DNA of 64,000 nucleotides from an uncultured Bacilli bacterium (GCA_948999435.1 CARJCM010000001.1:1-64000), one strand, 5' to 3'; counted from the first letter of the stretch, positions 8,099 through 19,467 are shown. Notes: generated by a model not told the origin, from the sequence alone. Program-made: numbers and translations.

Positions 8099-9641
8099 AT
8101 GAAAGAAATAGAATTTGAATTACAAGATTTCTGCATTAATGCTGGAATAGTAGGATTATGCGAAATGCTAAATCTTGCTGACCCCAAAAAACAAAATTAT
8201 AGAATAGAAGAAAATAAATTATGTGTTGAAAAAGATTGGTTTATTTCTCTAGATTTAGCAAGTTTATATTTTAAAGCATTAGCTAAGAAATTTTATAAAA
8301 TATGTCCTTTATCAAAAACGATTAAAAGCTTAGAAATATTAAAAAATAGTGAACAAGATTCTAAAAGTCTTAAAGATAGTATAAAGAAAATAGAAAATTC
8401 CTTGACATCAAATCGTTATAAATCAGCTAGTGAGCTAATAAAAAAAGAAATAGATTTTAACTTATATGAAGATTTAAAGATACTTAAACTTTCAACAAAA
8501 GAAAATTATATAGATGATATAAAAAAAGTATTAAAAGACTTAGAAAATGAAAAGCTTAAAAATATATTTCTAATTAAAGATATAATATATTTGATAATAA
8601 AATATTTTTGGAACGATGTAAGCTTCTTAAACAGACAAAATAGTGCTAAAGATCCTAAAGAAGAATTTTTTAAAACATTTGAAAAACCGTTTAAAGAATA
8701 TTTAAAAGAAGAGCCTACAGGAAAAGAATATTGTATTGAGTGTGGTTTGCCAATTAAAGGTGACTTTAAAATGAAAACATCATATATAAATTCTTTATCT
8801 GAAGACTTTGCGCGCAAAAATAGTAATTATTGGAATTTCAAACCAAATTGCTATGTTTGTCCAAAATGCAATTTCTTATTTGGCTTAATGCCATTAGGTT
8901 TCTTGCCATATGGAAATAATTTTGTATTTGTAAATAATAATACATCATTAGATACATTAATTAATTCCAATAAAGTATCATTATTAGAAGATAGTAATTT
9001 AAGTTATTATCAGCAATATAATAATGTATTACAAAATATATCCAAAAGTAATTTAAATAAATTAGAAAACTTAGAAGTTATAACAAATCTTGTTGACTTA
9101 GAAAGATATAAGTTTGATATTATATCTAAAACAATACTTTTAAAAATCAAGAATAATGAAAAAGATTTAAAAACAATAAGTAAATTAGGAGTAATAAATC
9201 ATAATAAAGAATTTATAAACGTTTATGATGAAGTCATGTCAAGAATTTTTGACAATAGAAGTTTATACCCCTTATTACATAATTTATTACTAATGAGTAT
9301 AAATACGAATAAAGCCAAAGTGTATTGCAAGTATATATATAAAATAGAAAATGGAGGTAAAGAAGTGAAAGATTATTGGAAAGTTCGCGAAGCTGGTGAA
9401 AAAATGTGTATAACTTTAAAACAGCAAAAAAGTGGCAGAATCGAAGGGTTATGTTATGATATTGCCAACATGATTGCAAATAATAAAGCAAATGAGTTAT
9501 ATAATTTAGTATTTAATTTATCAGTAAAAACAGGAGTTGCATTCCCTATAGAGATGTATGAAATAATTGAAGATAAAAATAAAATAAAACTTGTTGGATA
9601 TGCATTTGCTACAGGTTTTATCGCAGGAAAGGATGATAAAG

Positions 9642-9652
<11 letters not shown>
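8099..9652 (+). CDS. cas8b: Type I-B Cascade large subunit Cas8b1 (Cst1-type)
   Basis: 517 aa, in the position of the large subunit between cas6 and cas7. Around residues 213-258 it carries a two-part zinc finger (YCIECG and CYVCPKC) as in the Cst1/Cas8a1-b1 group, with a long helical remainder. The large subunit recognises the PAM and recruits Cas3. AAAGGAGAG ribosome site. The 3' end overlaps the start region of cas7, indicating translational coupling. Primary sequence in this family is poorly conserved; the call rests on operon position plus the Cys motif. Confidence 0.85.
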
Positions 9653-11199
<1,547 letters not shown>

Positions 11200-11203
11200 A
11201 GCA

Positions 11204-11247
11204 TCTGTCGACCATAAAAGATGTAAAAAAACTTAGGAATCGACAGA
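11204..11247 (+). promoter_or_regulatory. 44-bp palindrome-ended leader element of array A
   Basis: Starts TCTGTCGACC and ends AATCGACAGA: perfect 8-bp inverted ends around an A-rich middle (ATGTAAAAAA). It begins 4 nt after the cas5 stop and 84 nt before the first repeat. A near-identical 44-bp element precedes array B at 15866-15909. It is probably a leader component (integration-factor or regulator binding, or an RNA hairpin). Confidence 0.7.
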
Positions 11248-11331
11248 GAAACTATTAAAAATAAACTTAAAAATACATAAAAGTATGAAAAGTTATCATG
11301 GCATTTATATATTTTACTAGTTAAAACACCT

Positions 11332-11867
11332 GTTTAATCTTAATAATATTGAAATTTAAAGCTAAAATAATAACTAGTACCATCCATATCTTCTGTGTTT
11401 AATCTTAATAATATTGAAATTTAAAGATAGTAAACTCTGGAAGATTAACGCAACCATTTTGAGTTTAGTCTTAATAATATTGAAATTTAAAGTTGCTCGT
11501 TTTTACCCAATATCTCAGCCACAATTTTGTTTAATCTTAATAATATTGAAATTTAAAGTTGGAGGTGTTTTTTTAAGTGGAATATCTTATTTTTTGTTTA
11601 ATCTTAATAATATTGAAATTTAAAGGGAGAAGTTGTTATCAATAAAAATAATAATAGATTTGTTTAATCTTAATAATATTGAAATTTAAAGATAGTTTTA
11701 CATAATTTATTATTAATCTCATTGTGTGTTTAATCTTAATAATATTGATATGACTCCTTTAACTAAATATGTTTAATCTTAATAATATTGAAATTTAAAG
11801 AAAGGAAGATTGCAGGAACATATCATAAGTGACATTGGTTTAATCACAATTATATTAAAATATCAAA
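11332..11867 (+). CRISPR. CRISPR array A: 9 repeat units, 30-bp repeat, between cas5 and cas3
   Basis: The repeat begins GTTTAATCTTAATAATATTG and ends AAATTTAAAG. Units start at 11332, 11397, 11463, 11529, 11596, 11662, 11728, 11771 and 11838. Spacers are 35-37 bp, except after unit 7, whose last 10 bp are lost together with about 23 bp of spacer. Unit 3 has one change (A to G). Unit 9 is strongly degenerate and marks the trailer end, so the leader is on the cas5 side and crRNAs read on the + strand. No spacer clearly matches elsewhere in the window. Confidence 0.95.
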
Positions 11868-11928
11868 TAATAGAAAGAATAGTCTAATAGATTAGCAGTC
11901 TCTATCAGACTAATATGAGGAATAAGAA

Positions 11929-14106
11929 ATGAATAAATTACCTTTATTAGAAAATATCGATAAAGATATTTTAAATAAAGTTGCAAAAAGCTATGGAGAG
12001 AAAAAAACTATTTATGAACACACAAAAGAAGTATTAGAAGTATATAATAATTTTTTTGAAGAATATCCAAATAGTTTTAATAAAGAAGAAAAGGAACTAA
12101 TATATTTAGCATGCTTATATCATGATTTAGGAAAAGCGAATCTATTATTTCAAAATAAAATAACCAATAATAAAAATGATGTAATTGACGAAAGTGAAAT
12201 CCACCATGGATTTTTAAGTCCACTATTCTTACCAGAAAAAGAAATAGAAAACAATTATAGTTTAGAGGTATTAAAAGTATTGAGCACATCTATTTTCTAT
12301 CATCATACAAGAGAATATACAAAAAAAGATATTGAATATGTTAATTATGCAAAAGAATATATTGAAAAACCTTTTTCTATTACCAGCGGTTTCTTTCCAA
12401 GAGAGGGTCTATTATTAAAATATCCTGGTACTAATAACTACATACCTGATAATGTATATGGGTTATATTTTAAGATAAAAGGAATGATTAATAAATTTGA
12501 TTATACAGCTAGTAGTGGATATTTAATATCAGAATTAAAAAATAAAAATATTGAGATAACTAATAAAATAAAAAATAAGTTTCAAGAAAGTAATCTTACA
12601 GATATGCAAAAATATGCTTTAAATAACAGCGATAAAAATCTTATTTTAATAGGAAGTACTGGTTCAGGAAAAACAGAAAGTTCTTTATTATGGTTAAATA
12701 AAGATAAAGGTTTTTACACCTTACCATTAAAAGTAGCTAGTAATGCTATATATAAAAGAATAAAAGAAAGTTATGCTAGTCCAGAAAAAGATTCTATAGC
12801 TCTACTTCATTCCGATTCATTTGAAATATTAAAAGAAAATGATATTAAGTATGAAGAGTACAAACAGATGAGATTATTGAATTCGCCTTTAACTATATGT
12901 ACTGTTGACCAAATATTTAAGTTTCCATTTAAAGCTTTAGGTCAAGAAATATATGCTGCAACACTTTCTTATAGCAAAGTAATAATTGATGAAATTCAAA
13001 TGTACTCACCACTTATTTTAGCCTGCATACTAACAGGGTTAAAGATTATTGTTAATAATGGAGGCAAGTTTTTAATAACAACAGCTACTTTTCCGAAGTT
13101 TTTAGAAAACAAATTAGCAGAAGTAATTGGTGAAGAGAATTATGAAATAAAGTCGTTTATTAAAGAAGATGAAATTAAAAGACATTGGATAAAAATAATA
13201 AATAATGACTTTGATTATGAAAAGATAGTTAATAGTTCTAAGGATAAAAAAATTTTGGTAATATGCAATATTGTCTCTAAATCAATTGAAGTTTATCGTA
13301 AATTAAAAGAATTAAAAGCAGAAAAAGTCTACTTATTACATGCAAGATTTATAAAAAAAGATCGAGAAGAACTAGAAAAAAATATTAAATCTTTTGCCGA
13401 ATCAGACGAAGTAGGAATATGGGTTACAACGCAATTAGTAGAAGCAAGCCTAGATATTGATTTTGATGAATTACACACAGAGATAGCTCCAGCTGATAGT
13501 TTAATTCAAAGATTTGGAAGATGTTATCGAAAAAGAGAGTATAAAAAAGAAGAATCTAATATTTTTATATATCATAATAATTCTAAGAACTTCATTTATG
13601 ATGAAAAATTATTAGAGTTATCGTTAGAAAAACTTCAGAAATATGATAATAAATTACTAACAGAAATAGAAAAGATAAAATATTTAAATAGTGTATATGA
13701 TGAGGAAGTATTAAAAAAACGAACAGTTAAATATATTGAATTACTAGAAGAAAAACTTGCGAATTTTAAAGATATAATTCCTTTTTCTTATGATAATAAA
13801 GAAATTCAAAATTTATTTCGTGATATAAACACAATTAATGTAATACCTGACTCAGTATATTTAGAAAATGAAGAAGAAATAAGTAATTTGATAGATAAAA
13901 TAGTAGATAAAAAAATTAGTGCCAAAGATAGATATGAAGCGCGAAGAACATTATTAAAATTTACGGTTCCAGTATATAAAATAAATGATAATGAAAATGA
14001 AATAAAAGCAAAAGGTGAAAAAATAGGTATCTTTAAAGTTCCAGGTAACTATTCTAAAGAAACAGGCTTTGAAAGGGCAAATGAAGATGAAGACCGATTT
14101 ATATAA
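11929..14106 (+). CDS. cas3: CRISPR-associated HD nuclease-helicase Cas3
   Basis: 725 aa. The N-terminal HD domain contains LACLYHDLGKAN. The helicase domain has Walker A (GSTGSGKTESS, about residues 241-251), a DEIQ Walker B (VIIDEIQMYS) and motif VI-like QRFGRCYRK. Cas3 unwinds and degrades DNA bound by Cascade. GAGGAA ribosome site 6 nt before ATG. It is the first gene after array A; whether it has its own promoter or depends on read-through of the array is unclear, as no clear promoter was seen in 11868-11928. Confidence 0.95.
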   Translation: MNKLPLLENIDKDILNKVAKSYGEKKTIYEHTKEVLEVYNNFFEEYPNSFNKEEKELIYLACLYHDLGKANLLFQNKITNNKNDVIDESEIHHGFLSPLFLPEKEIENNYSLEVLKVLSTSIFYHHTREYTKKDIEYVNYAKEYIEKPFSITSGFFPREGLLLKYPGTNNYIPDNVYGLYFKIKGMINKFDYTASSGYLISELKNKNIEITNKIKNKFQESNLTDMQKYALNNSDKNLILIGSTGSGKTESSLLWLNKDKGFYTLPLKVASNAIYKRIKESYASPEKDSIALLHSDSFEILKENDIKYEEYKQMRLLNSPLTICTVDQIFKFPFKALGQEIYAATLSYSKVIIDEIQMYSPLILACILTGLKIIVNNGGKFLITTATFPKFLENKLAEVIGEENYEIKSFIKEDEIKRHWIKIINNDFDYEKIVNSSKDKKILVICNIVSKSIEVYRKLKELKAEKVYLLHARFIKKDREELEKNIKSFAESDEVGIWVTTQLVEASLDIDFDELHTEIAPADSLIQRFGRCYRKREYKKEESNIFIYHNNSKNFIYDEKLLELSLEKLQKYDNKLLTEIEKIKYLNSVYDEEVLKKRTVKYIELLEEKLANFKDIIPFSYDNKEIQNLFRDINTINVIPDSVYLENEEEISNLIDKIVDKKISAKDRYEARRTLLKFTVPVYKINDNENEIKAKGEKIGIFKVPGNYSKETGFERANEDEDRFI

Positions 14107-14593
14107 TAAAAAGATTACAGGGTTAATGTTTGCATATAGTTTAATATGTGAGAAGAAATTATGGTATTATGCAAATGAAATATCAATGGAAGATAACAAT
14201 GAGCAAGTAGCAATTGGAAGATTAATTGATGAGGAATCATACAAAAGGGAACATAAACATATTCTAATAAATGACTGTGTTAATATAGATTTTATGAAAA
14301 ATGGAGTTATTTATGAGATAAAGAAAAGCAAAAAACTCACAGAAATGAGTAGATATCAAATAAAATTTTATTTATATCAATTATATAAAAATGAAGTAAG
14401 AAATCCTATAGGTATATTAAAAATACCAAAAGAAAAATATGAAGAGGAAGTATACTTAACAAAAGAAGATATTATGTTTATAGAAAAGAAATTATTAGAC
14501 ATAGAAAGGATAATAAGTAGCAAAAAATCTCCTACAAATGAAAATAATAAAATATGTAACAAATGCGCTTATTATGAATTATGTAAAATATGA
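14087..14593 (+). CDS. cas4: CRISPR adaptation exonuclease Cas4
   Basis: About 168 aa. A RecB-like nuclease core (FMKNGVIYEIKKSKK, QIKFYLYQLY) lies between an N-terminal Cys (LICEKKLWYY) and a C-terminal Cys cluster (ICNKCAYYELC) that would hold a 4Fe-4S centre. It processes prespacer ends and selects PAM-bearing fragments with Cas1-Cas2. It overlaps the end of cas3; GAAAGGG precedes in-frame ATGs at 14081 and 14087. Its stop overlaps the cas1 start. Confidence 0.9.
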   Translation: MKTDLYNKKITGLMFAYSLICEKKLWYYANEISMEDNNEQVAIGRLIDEESYKREHKHILINDCVNIDFMKNGVIYEIKKSKKLTEMSRYQIKFYLYQLYKNEVRNPIGILKIPKEKYEEEVYLTKEDIMFIEKKLLDIERIISSKKSPTNENNKICNKCAYYELCKI

Positions 14594-15585
14594 GCAAAGA
14601 GTCGTATTATATTTTTAGTTCTGGTGAATTAAAAAGAAAAGATAATTCTATAACATTATATAAAGAAAATGTACTAAAAAAGGATATTCCAATAGAAAGA
14701 ATAAAAGATATATATGTATTTTCGGAAGTTGTATACAATAGTAAGTTATTTGAATTTTTAGGTTCTAATGGTATAAATGTCCATATGTTTAATTATTATA
14801 ACTATTATGTAGGTTCGTTTTATCCTAAAGAAAATAAAATTTCAGGTAAATTATTAGTCGCACAAGTAATGCATTACACTGATAAAGAAAAAAGGGTAAA
14901 AATTGCAAAAGAGTTCATTATCGCAGCAAGTTTTAATATTTTACGAAATCTAAAATATTATCAAAATAGAGGAAAAGAACTAAATATTTTTATAGATGAA
15001 ATAGAAAAGTTACGCATTAAACTAAATGAATGTAAAACAATAGAAGAAATAATGGGAATAGAAGGAAATATTAGAAAAGTCTATTATTCATCATGGAAAA
15101 TAATAATAAATCAAGAAATAGATTTTGAAAAAAGAATCAAACGACCACCAGACACAATGGTTAATGTTTTAATATCATTTTTAAATTCAGTGCTTTATGC
15201 AAAAACATTAAGTATAATATATCAAACTCAAATTAATCCTACTATTAGCTATTTGCATGAACCTGGAACAAAAAGATTCTCTTTAACATTAGATATATGT
15301 GAAGTATTTAAACCATTAATAGTAGATAGAACAATATTTTCTTTATTAAATAAAAATATAATAAACGAAAAAGACTTTGTCAAAGAAGATTATTATTTAA
15401 GAATAAAAGAAGAAGGAATGAAAAAAGTATTAAAAGAACTTGAAGAGGCTTTAAAAAGAACAATAATGCATAAAAAAATAAAAAGAAATGTATCTTATGA
15501 ACACTTAATTAAGTTAGAATTATATAAGCTAATTAAGCATTTATTGGAAGAACAAGAATATCAAGGTTTTAAAATATGGTGGTAG
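14590..15585 (+). CDS. cas1: CRISPR integrase Cas1 (type I-B)
   Basis: 331 aa, full length. Characteristic N-terminal beta domain (YYIFSSGELKRKDNSITLY) and catalytic helical domain with GIEGNIRK (metal-binding Glu), YLHEPGTKRFSLTLDICEVFKP (His and Glu/Asp) as in Cas1b. With Cas2 it inserts new spacers at the leader end. ATGA overlap with cas4. Confidence 0.97.
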   Translation: MSKESYYIFSSGELKRKDNSITLYKENVLKKDIPIERIKDIYVFSEVVYNSKLFEFLGSNGINVHMFNYYNYYVGSFYPKENKISGKLLVAQVMHYTDKEKRVKIAKEFIIAASFNILRNLKYYQNRGKELNIFIDEIEKLRIKLNECKTIEEIMGIEGNIRKVYYSSWKIIINQEIDFEKRIKRPPDTMVNVLISFLNSVLYAKTLSIIYQTQINPTISYLHEPGTKRFSLTLDICEVFKPLIVDRTIFSLLNKNIINEKDFVKEDYYLRIKEEGMKKVLKELEEALKRTIMHKKIKRNVSYEHLIKLELYKLIKHLLEEQEYQGFKIWW

Positions 15586-15586
15586 A

Positions 15587-15865
15587 ATGTATATAATATT
15601 AATGTACGATATCAAACAAATAGATGACTATAATAAAGTGCAAAGAAAAGTATATCAAATATGTAAAAAATATTTATATCATGTTCAAAACTCAGTATTT
15701 GAAGGAGAGCTATCTGAAGCTCAGATAATCAAATTAAAAATAGAATTAAGACAATACTTAAGAAAAAAAGAAGATTCTTGTATTATATTTGAGTCAAGAA
15801 ACGAAAGGTGGCTAAAAAAAGAATTTATAACAGAAACTATTGATGAAGAAAGGCAGTTTATTTAA
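15587..15865 (+). CDS. cas2: CRISPR adaptation protein Cas2
   Basis: 92 aa, ferredoxin fold starting MYIILMYDIKQ with the conserved Asp, then RRKVYQ-like KVQRKVYQICKKYL and VQNSVFEGEL. Dimer that bridges Cas1 pairs. It starts 1 nt after the cas1 stop. The leader element of array B begins right at its stop codon. Confidence 0.95.
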   Translation: MYIILMYDIKQIDDYNKVQRKVYQICKKYLYHVQNSVFEGELSEAQIIKLKIELRQYLRKKEDSCIIFESRNERWLKKEFITETIDEERQFI

Positions 15866-15909
15866 TCTGTCGACCTATAAAAATGTAAAAAACACAGGAG
15901 TTCGACAGA
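15866..15909 (+). promoter_or_regulatory. 44-bp palindrome-ended leader element of array B
   Basis: TCTGTCGACC at the start and GTTCGACAGA at the end, same length and same inverted 8-bp ends as the element before array A. A TATAAT at 15960-15965, 30 nt before the first repeat, is the likely -10 of the array promoter. Confidence 0.7.
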
Positions 15910-15994
15910 AATATTATATAAAAAATAAAAGTAATTATGTAAAATAAACATAAAAAGTGTTATAATAAAATAGATTTTATAAGTAAAATCACCA

Positions 15995-16753
15995 GTTTTA
16001 ATCTTACTATATTAGAATTTAAAGATTAGTATTGTTGCTACAGGTATAAATTATCACAAAGTTTTAATCTTACTATATTAGAATTTAAAGAGTGTTAAAG
16101 CAATCATAAAATATACGAAAGCTAAAAGTTTTAATCTTACTATATTAGAATTTAAAGCTTTTTATTTTATGTTCTTTACAATATGCTTTTAAATGTTTTA
16201 ATCTTACTATATTAGAATTTAAAGTTTATATATTTTTTCTTATAATCATATTTATACATTTGTTTTAATCTTACTATATTAGAATTTAAAGTGTTTTTTA
16301 TGCCGCTTCTCAGCATATATTAAATAAGTTTTAATCTTACTATATTAGAATTTAAAGGTATTAGTAGTATTTGCATCAACATATAAATTTATTGGTTTTA
16401 ATCTTACTATATTAGAATTTAAAGGTGATGCTGAAAATTGCTATATTCAAACAAAAATAGTTTTAATCTTACTATATTAGAATTTAAAGTTCGGATATTT
16501 AAGCTCAAACATTGCAGTATCATATGTTTTAATCTTACTATATTAGAATTTAAAGGAAACTAATTATGCAACTAATATAAATAAGGTAAATGTTTTAATC
16601 TTACTATATTAGAATTTAAAGCTTACTTGTAATGCCAATTTTAAACGCAAAACGCAGGTTTTAATCTTACTATATTAGAATTTAAAGAAGCAATCGGTAG
16701 ACATGGTTTAGGACTCTATATTTGTTTTAATCTTACTATATTAGAATTAAAAA
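15995..16753 (+). CRISPR. CRISPR array B: 12 repeats, 11 spacers
   Basis: The 30-bp repeat begins GTTTTAATCTTACTATATTA and ends GAATTTAAAG. Starts: 15995, 16061, 16128, 16195, 16262, 16328, 16395, 16460, 16526, 16592, 16658 and 16724. Spacers are 35-37 bp. The first eleven repeats are identical; the last has two changes at its 3' end, so the trailer is downstream and the leader adjoins cas2. The repeat shares its ends with the array A repeat but differs in the centre, with a 1-nt shift. Confidence 0.98.
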
Positions 16754-16859
16754 TTACTACTTCCATTCTATTAACTATTAGAGTTTTTAATTTTGCATTT
16801 GCGTTTTTTCTATTTAATTAGATATCTTAAGAGGGTTTAGTATTTTGTCGACTTTTAAA

Positions 16860-17295
16860 TTACTTTTTAAAGGTAAGATTATTTGTATCTTTCATTAATT
16901 TTTGAATATTAATAGGTAATGGTGCTACTTGATTTTTATTATCTATTGTGGTATCATTATTGTAATAAATCGGACTGATATTTTTAGGAATATCACTAGT
17001 AGTACTACTAGAGTCTCGCATAGGCAATTGGAGCCTATCCTTGACATCCGATTTTTCATTAAAGCTACTGACTTTACGCAATTGGAGCGTCGGGGCAGTA
17101 GCTTTTTTTGTTATATCTTTATCAATATCATAAACAATAATTATTCTTATTTCAATATTACTTTTTGTAGAGATATTAATATCTTCATTTCTTTAATTAT
17201 TTTTTAGCAGTAGGCAAATTAAAAGAACTATTTTTTAGTTCATTGTTTTTTCTTGATAATTCTTTCAGTACTTTCTGTGGCATTTTCATCAACAT
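16860..17295 (-). pseudogene. Decayed reading frames of unknown origin (possible gene remnant)
   Basis: Two minus-strand open stretches with coding-like composition are separated by a stop and a frame change. 17295-17197 encodes about 32 aa (MPQKVLKELSRKNNEL...). 17185-16860 encodes about 108 aa without an ATG (LRKVSSFNEKS...QKLMKDTNNLTFKK). No family is recognised and there is no ribosome site. They overlap the strong inverted repeats described as a structured RNA on the other strand, so they may equally be chance open frames. Confidence 0.25.
16967..17108 (+). ncRNA. Candidate structured RNA: multi-hairpin junction plus terminator hairpin
   Basis: AAATCGGA (16967-16974) pairs perfectly with TCCGATTT (17047-17054). 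Inside are TGATATT/AATATCA (16976-16995), palindrome CTAGTAGTACTACTAG (16996-17011) and ATAGGC/GCCTAT (17020-17038). A further hairpin AAAGCTACTG/CAGTAGCTTT (17061-17105) with inner ACGC/GCGT ends in T7. Two of the hairpins share the identical loop AATTGGA. A possible promoter (TTGATT, 17 bp, TATCAT) lies at about 16929-16957. Folding was done by eye. It is not a T-box: no GGTGG-type antiterminator motif, although cysS follows 356 bp on. Confidence 0.5.
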
Positions 17296-17464
17296 AATCT
17301 CTTTATACCTTATATCTTAAAGGCTATCAATGTTACTTTAGTAAATTTGGCTTAATCTTTAAATAAAAAATAAAAGCTTTAATAAACAAATATTCTAATA
17401 TTGAATATATTTTCTTTTATTTAAGAGTAATTTATAATATAATATAAATAGAAAAGGTGATATT

Positions 17465-18850
17465 GTGAAGCTTTATAATACAGAGACAAGAAAAATAGAA
17501 GAATTTATTCCTTGGAGGGAAAATAAAGTAGGCATGTATACATGTGGGCCAACAGTTTACAGTTATGCTCATATTGGTAATTTAAGAACTTATATAATGG
17601 AAGATGTTTTAGAAAAAACTCTTAGGCTATTAGGTTATGATGTAAAAAGAGTTATGAATATAACAGATGTAGGTCATTTAAGTAGTGATGCTGACACTGG
17701 CGAAGATAAAATGGTTAAGAGTGCTAAAAAAGAAAATAAGTCAGTATTAGATATAGCAAGATTTTATACTGAAGCATTTTTTAAAGATACAGATAAATTA
17801 AACATTAAGAAGCCAGATATTGTAAGTCCAGCTACAGAAAATATTGATGAATATATTAAAATAATTAGTAAATTATTAAATGATGGTTATGCCTATAGTG
17901 CTGGTGGCAATATTTATTTTGATACTTCTAAATTAGACAATTATTATCGTTTAACTAATCATGTTGGTGAAGAATTAATATCAGGAGTAAGAGATACAGT
18001 TGAAGAAGATGAAAATAAGAAAAATAAGACAGATTTTGTTTTATGGTTTACCAAATCAAAGTTTGATGACCAAGAATTAAAGTGGGAGAGTCCATTTGGC
18101 AAAGGGTATCCTGGATGGCATATCGAATGTACTGGTATATCGTTAAAAAATATAGGTGAATATTTAGATATCCATTGCGGAGGAGTAGATAATATATTTC
18201 CTCATCATACTAATGAAATAGCTCAAAGTGAAGCATTTATTGGTCACAAGTGGTGTAAGTATTGGGTTCATGGAGAACATTTAAATGATAGTACTGGTAA
18301 AATGAGTAAATCTAAAGGTAAAGTTTTAACAGTAAGTGCCATAGAAGAAGAGGGATATAATCCATTAAGTTATCGCTTTATGGTTTTACAAAGTCATTAT
18401 CGAAAACAACTAGCATTTAGTTATGAAAATTTAAGTGGCGCCGAGAATGCTTATAAAAAATTAAAACGCCAAGTATTAAATTTAAAAGATAATGAAGAAA
18501 TAAATAATAATACAAAAGAAGAATATATAAATAAATTTAAGGAATATTTAAGTGATGACTTAAATACAGCGAATTGCTTAACCTTAATATATGAAGTATT
18601 AAAAAAAGATGCAACGGACACTACAAAAAAAGAGATAATAAAGGAATTTGATAAAGTTTTATCATTAGATTTAACAAAAGATGACAAAAAAGAAATAGAT
18701 GAGAGTTATATTAATGAAATGATTAATAAAAGAAATGATGCTAAAAAAAATAAAGATTTTGCTTTAGCAGATTCTATCCGTAGTGATTTAGAAAAAGAAG
18801 GAATAATATTAAAAGACACCCGAGAAGGCACTACTTATGAGGTAAAATAA
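17465..18850 (+). CDS. cysS: Cysteine--tRNA ligase
   Basis: 461 aa, full length. N-terminal zinc/Cys site (YTCGPTVYSYAHIGNLR with the HIGH-type HIGN), GWHIECTG and HTNE zinc ligands, KMSKS signature (TGKMSKSKG) and the C-terminal DALR-type anticodon helices. It charges tRNA-Cys. GTG start with AAAAGGTG 6 nt upstream. The next gene starts at the stop codon. 17109-17464 upstream holds no clear gene; a TATAAT near 17434 may be its -10. Confidence 0.97.
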   Translation: MKLYNTETRKIEEFIPWRENKVGMYTCGPTVYSYAHIGNLRTYIMEDVLEKTLRLLGYDVKRVMNITDVGHLSSDADTGEDKMVKSAKKENKSVLDIARFYTEAFFKDTDKLNIKKPDIVSPATENIDEYIKIISKLLNDGYAYSAGGNIYFDTSKLDNYYRLTNHVGEELISGVRDTVEEDENKKNKTDFVLWFTKSKFDDQELKWESPFGKGYPGWHIECTGISLKNIGEYLDIHCGGVDNIFPHHTNEIAQSEAFIGHKWCKYWVHGEHLNDSTGKMSKSKGKVLTVSAIEEEGYNPLSYRFMVLQSHYRKQLAFSYENLSGAENAYKKLKRQVLNLKDNEEINNNTKEEYINKFKEYLSDDLNTANCLTLIYEVLKKDATDTTKKEIIKEFDKVLSLDLTKDDKKEIDESYINEMINKRNDAKKNKDFALADSIRSDLEKEGIILKDTREGTTYEVK

Positions 18851-19467
18851 TGGGATTATTTATAGAAATAGTATTTCTAATTATATTAGTCATTATTGTT
18901 CTAATAAATTTAGCTTTATTAAAATTAAGAAAAGATTTGAAAGAATTAGAAAATGAATCTAAATTATCGGGAATGGAAATAGCAAGAATTATATCAAGTA
19001 AATTTTGTGATAGTGAGCCTCACATAATAAAGAAAAAAGGGTTATTTTTAGACCATTATAATAGTAATCGAAATGTCATAAAGTTATCACCTGAAGTATT
19101 TGATGGCACAGATATGTATTCTAGCTTAGTAGCAATTAATGTAGCATTAGAAATAAGAAATGAAAAAATATCTAGAGGAAACTATTTCGCAACATTTATA
19201 GTTTTAGTATCTTATGTTTTGATAATACTAGGAGCATTTTTAAATAATTTTAATATTATTAATTTTGGCTTAATCGTTTTTATTCTAGCTTTTATTTTAG
19301 TTTTTTGTATTAATACAACATACAATAAAAAAGATGAAATATTTAAAATGCTAAAAAAAGAAAAAGTGCTAAAACCTTTTGATGAAGAAATAGAAGATAA
19401 CCTAATTTTAACATCATTAATAGTAGTTGCTAGACTTCCATATGGTTTTATAAATTACTTTCGATAA
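18850..19467 (+). CDS. YugP-like membrane protein lacking the HEAGH zinc motif
   Basis: 205 aa. Layout follows YugP-type putative zinc metallopeptidases: N-terminal membrane anchor (5-25), a conserved extramembrane block (SGMEIARII...LDHYNSNRNVIKLSPEVF), then paired membrane helices (~115-155). In YugP proteins that block continues to SIAAIGVAAHEAGHA. Here the aligned stretch reads SLVAINVALEIRNE, so both zinc-binding His and the catalytic Glu context are gone. It is probably catalytically dead and also shortened. Coupled to cysS (start overlaps its stop). Confidence 0.6.
   Translation: MGLFIEIVFLIILVIIVLINLALLKLRKDLKELENESKLSGMEIARIISSKFCDSEPHIIKKKGLFLDHYNSNRNVIKLSPEVFDGTDMYSSLVAINVALEIRNEKISRGNYFATFIVLVSYVLIILGAFLNNFNIINFGLIVFILAFILVFCINTTYNKKDEIFKMLKKEKVLKPFDEEIEDNLILTSLIVVARLPYGFINYFR

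Noticed and set aside
9270..9300. About 20 bases of an array A spacer (11692-11727) resemble a stretch of cas8b (one mismatch).
   Set aside because: The match covers only the AT-rich middle; the seed end and the 3' third do not match, so it is probably chance rather than self-targeting.
11414..11623. Open frame running through CRISPR array A.
   Set aside because: It is created by the periodic repeats of the array.
17109..17464. T-box riboswitch upstream of cysS.
   Set aside because: No T-box GGTGG-type antiterminator sequence and no terminator close to cysS; the structured segment is 350 bp away and lacks the conserved features.
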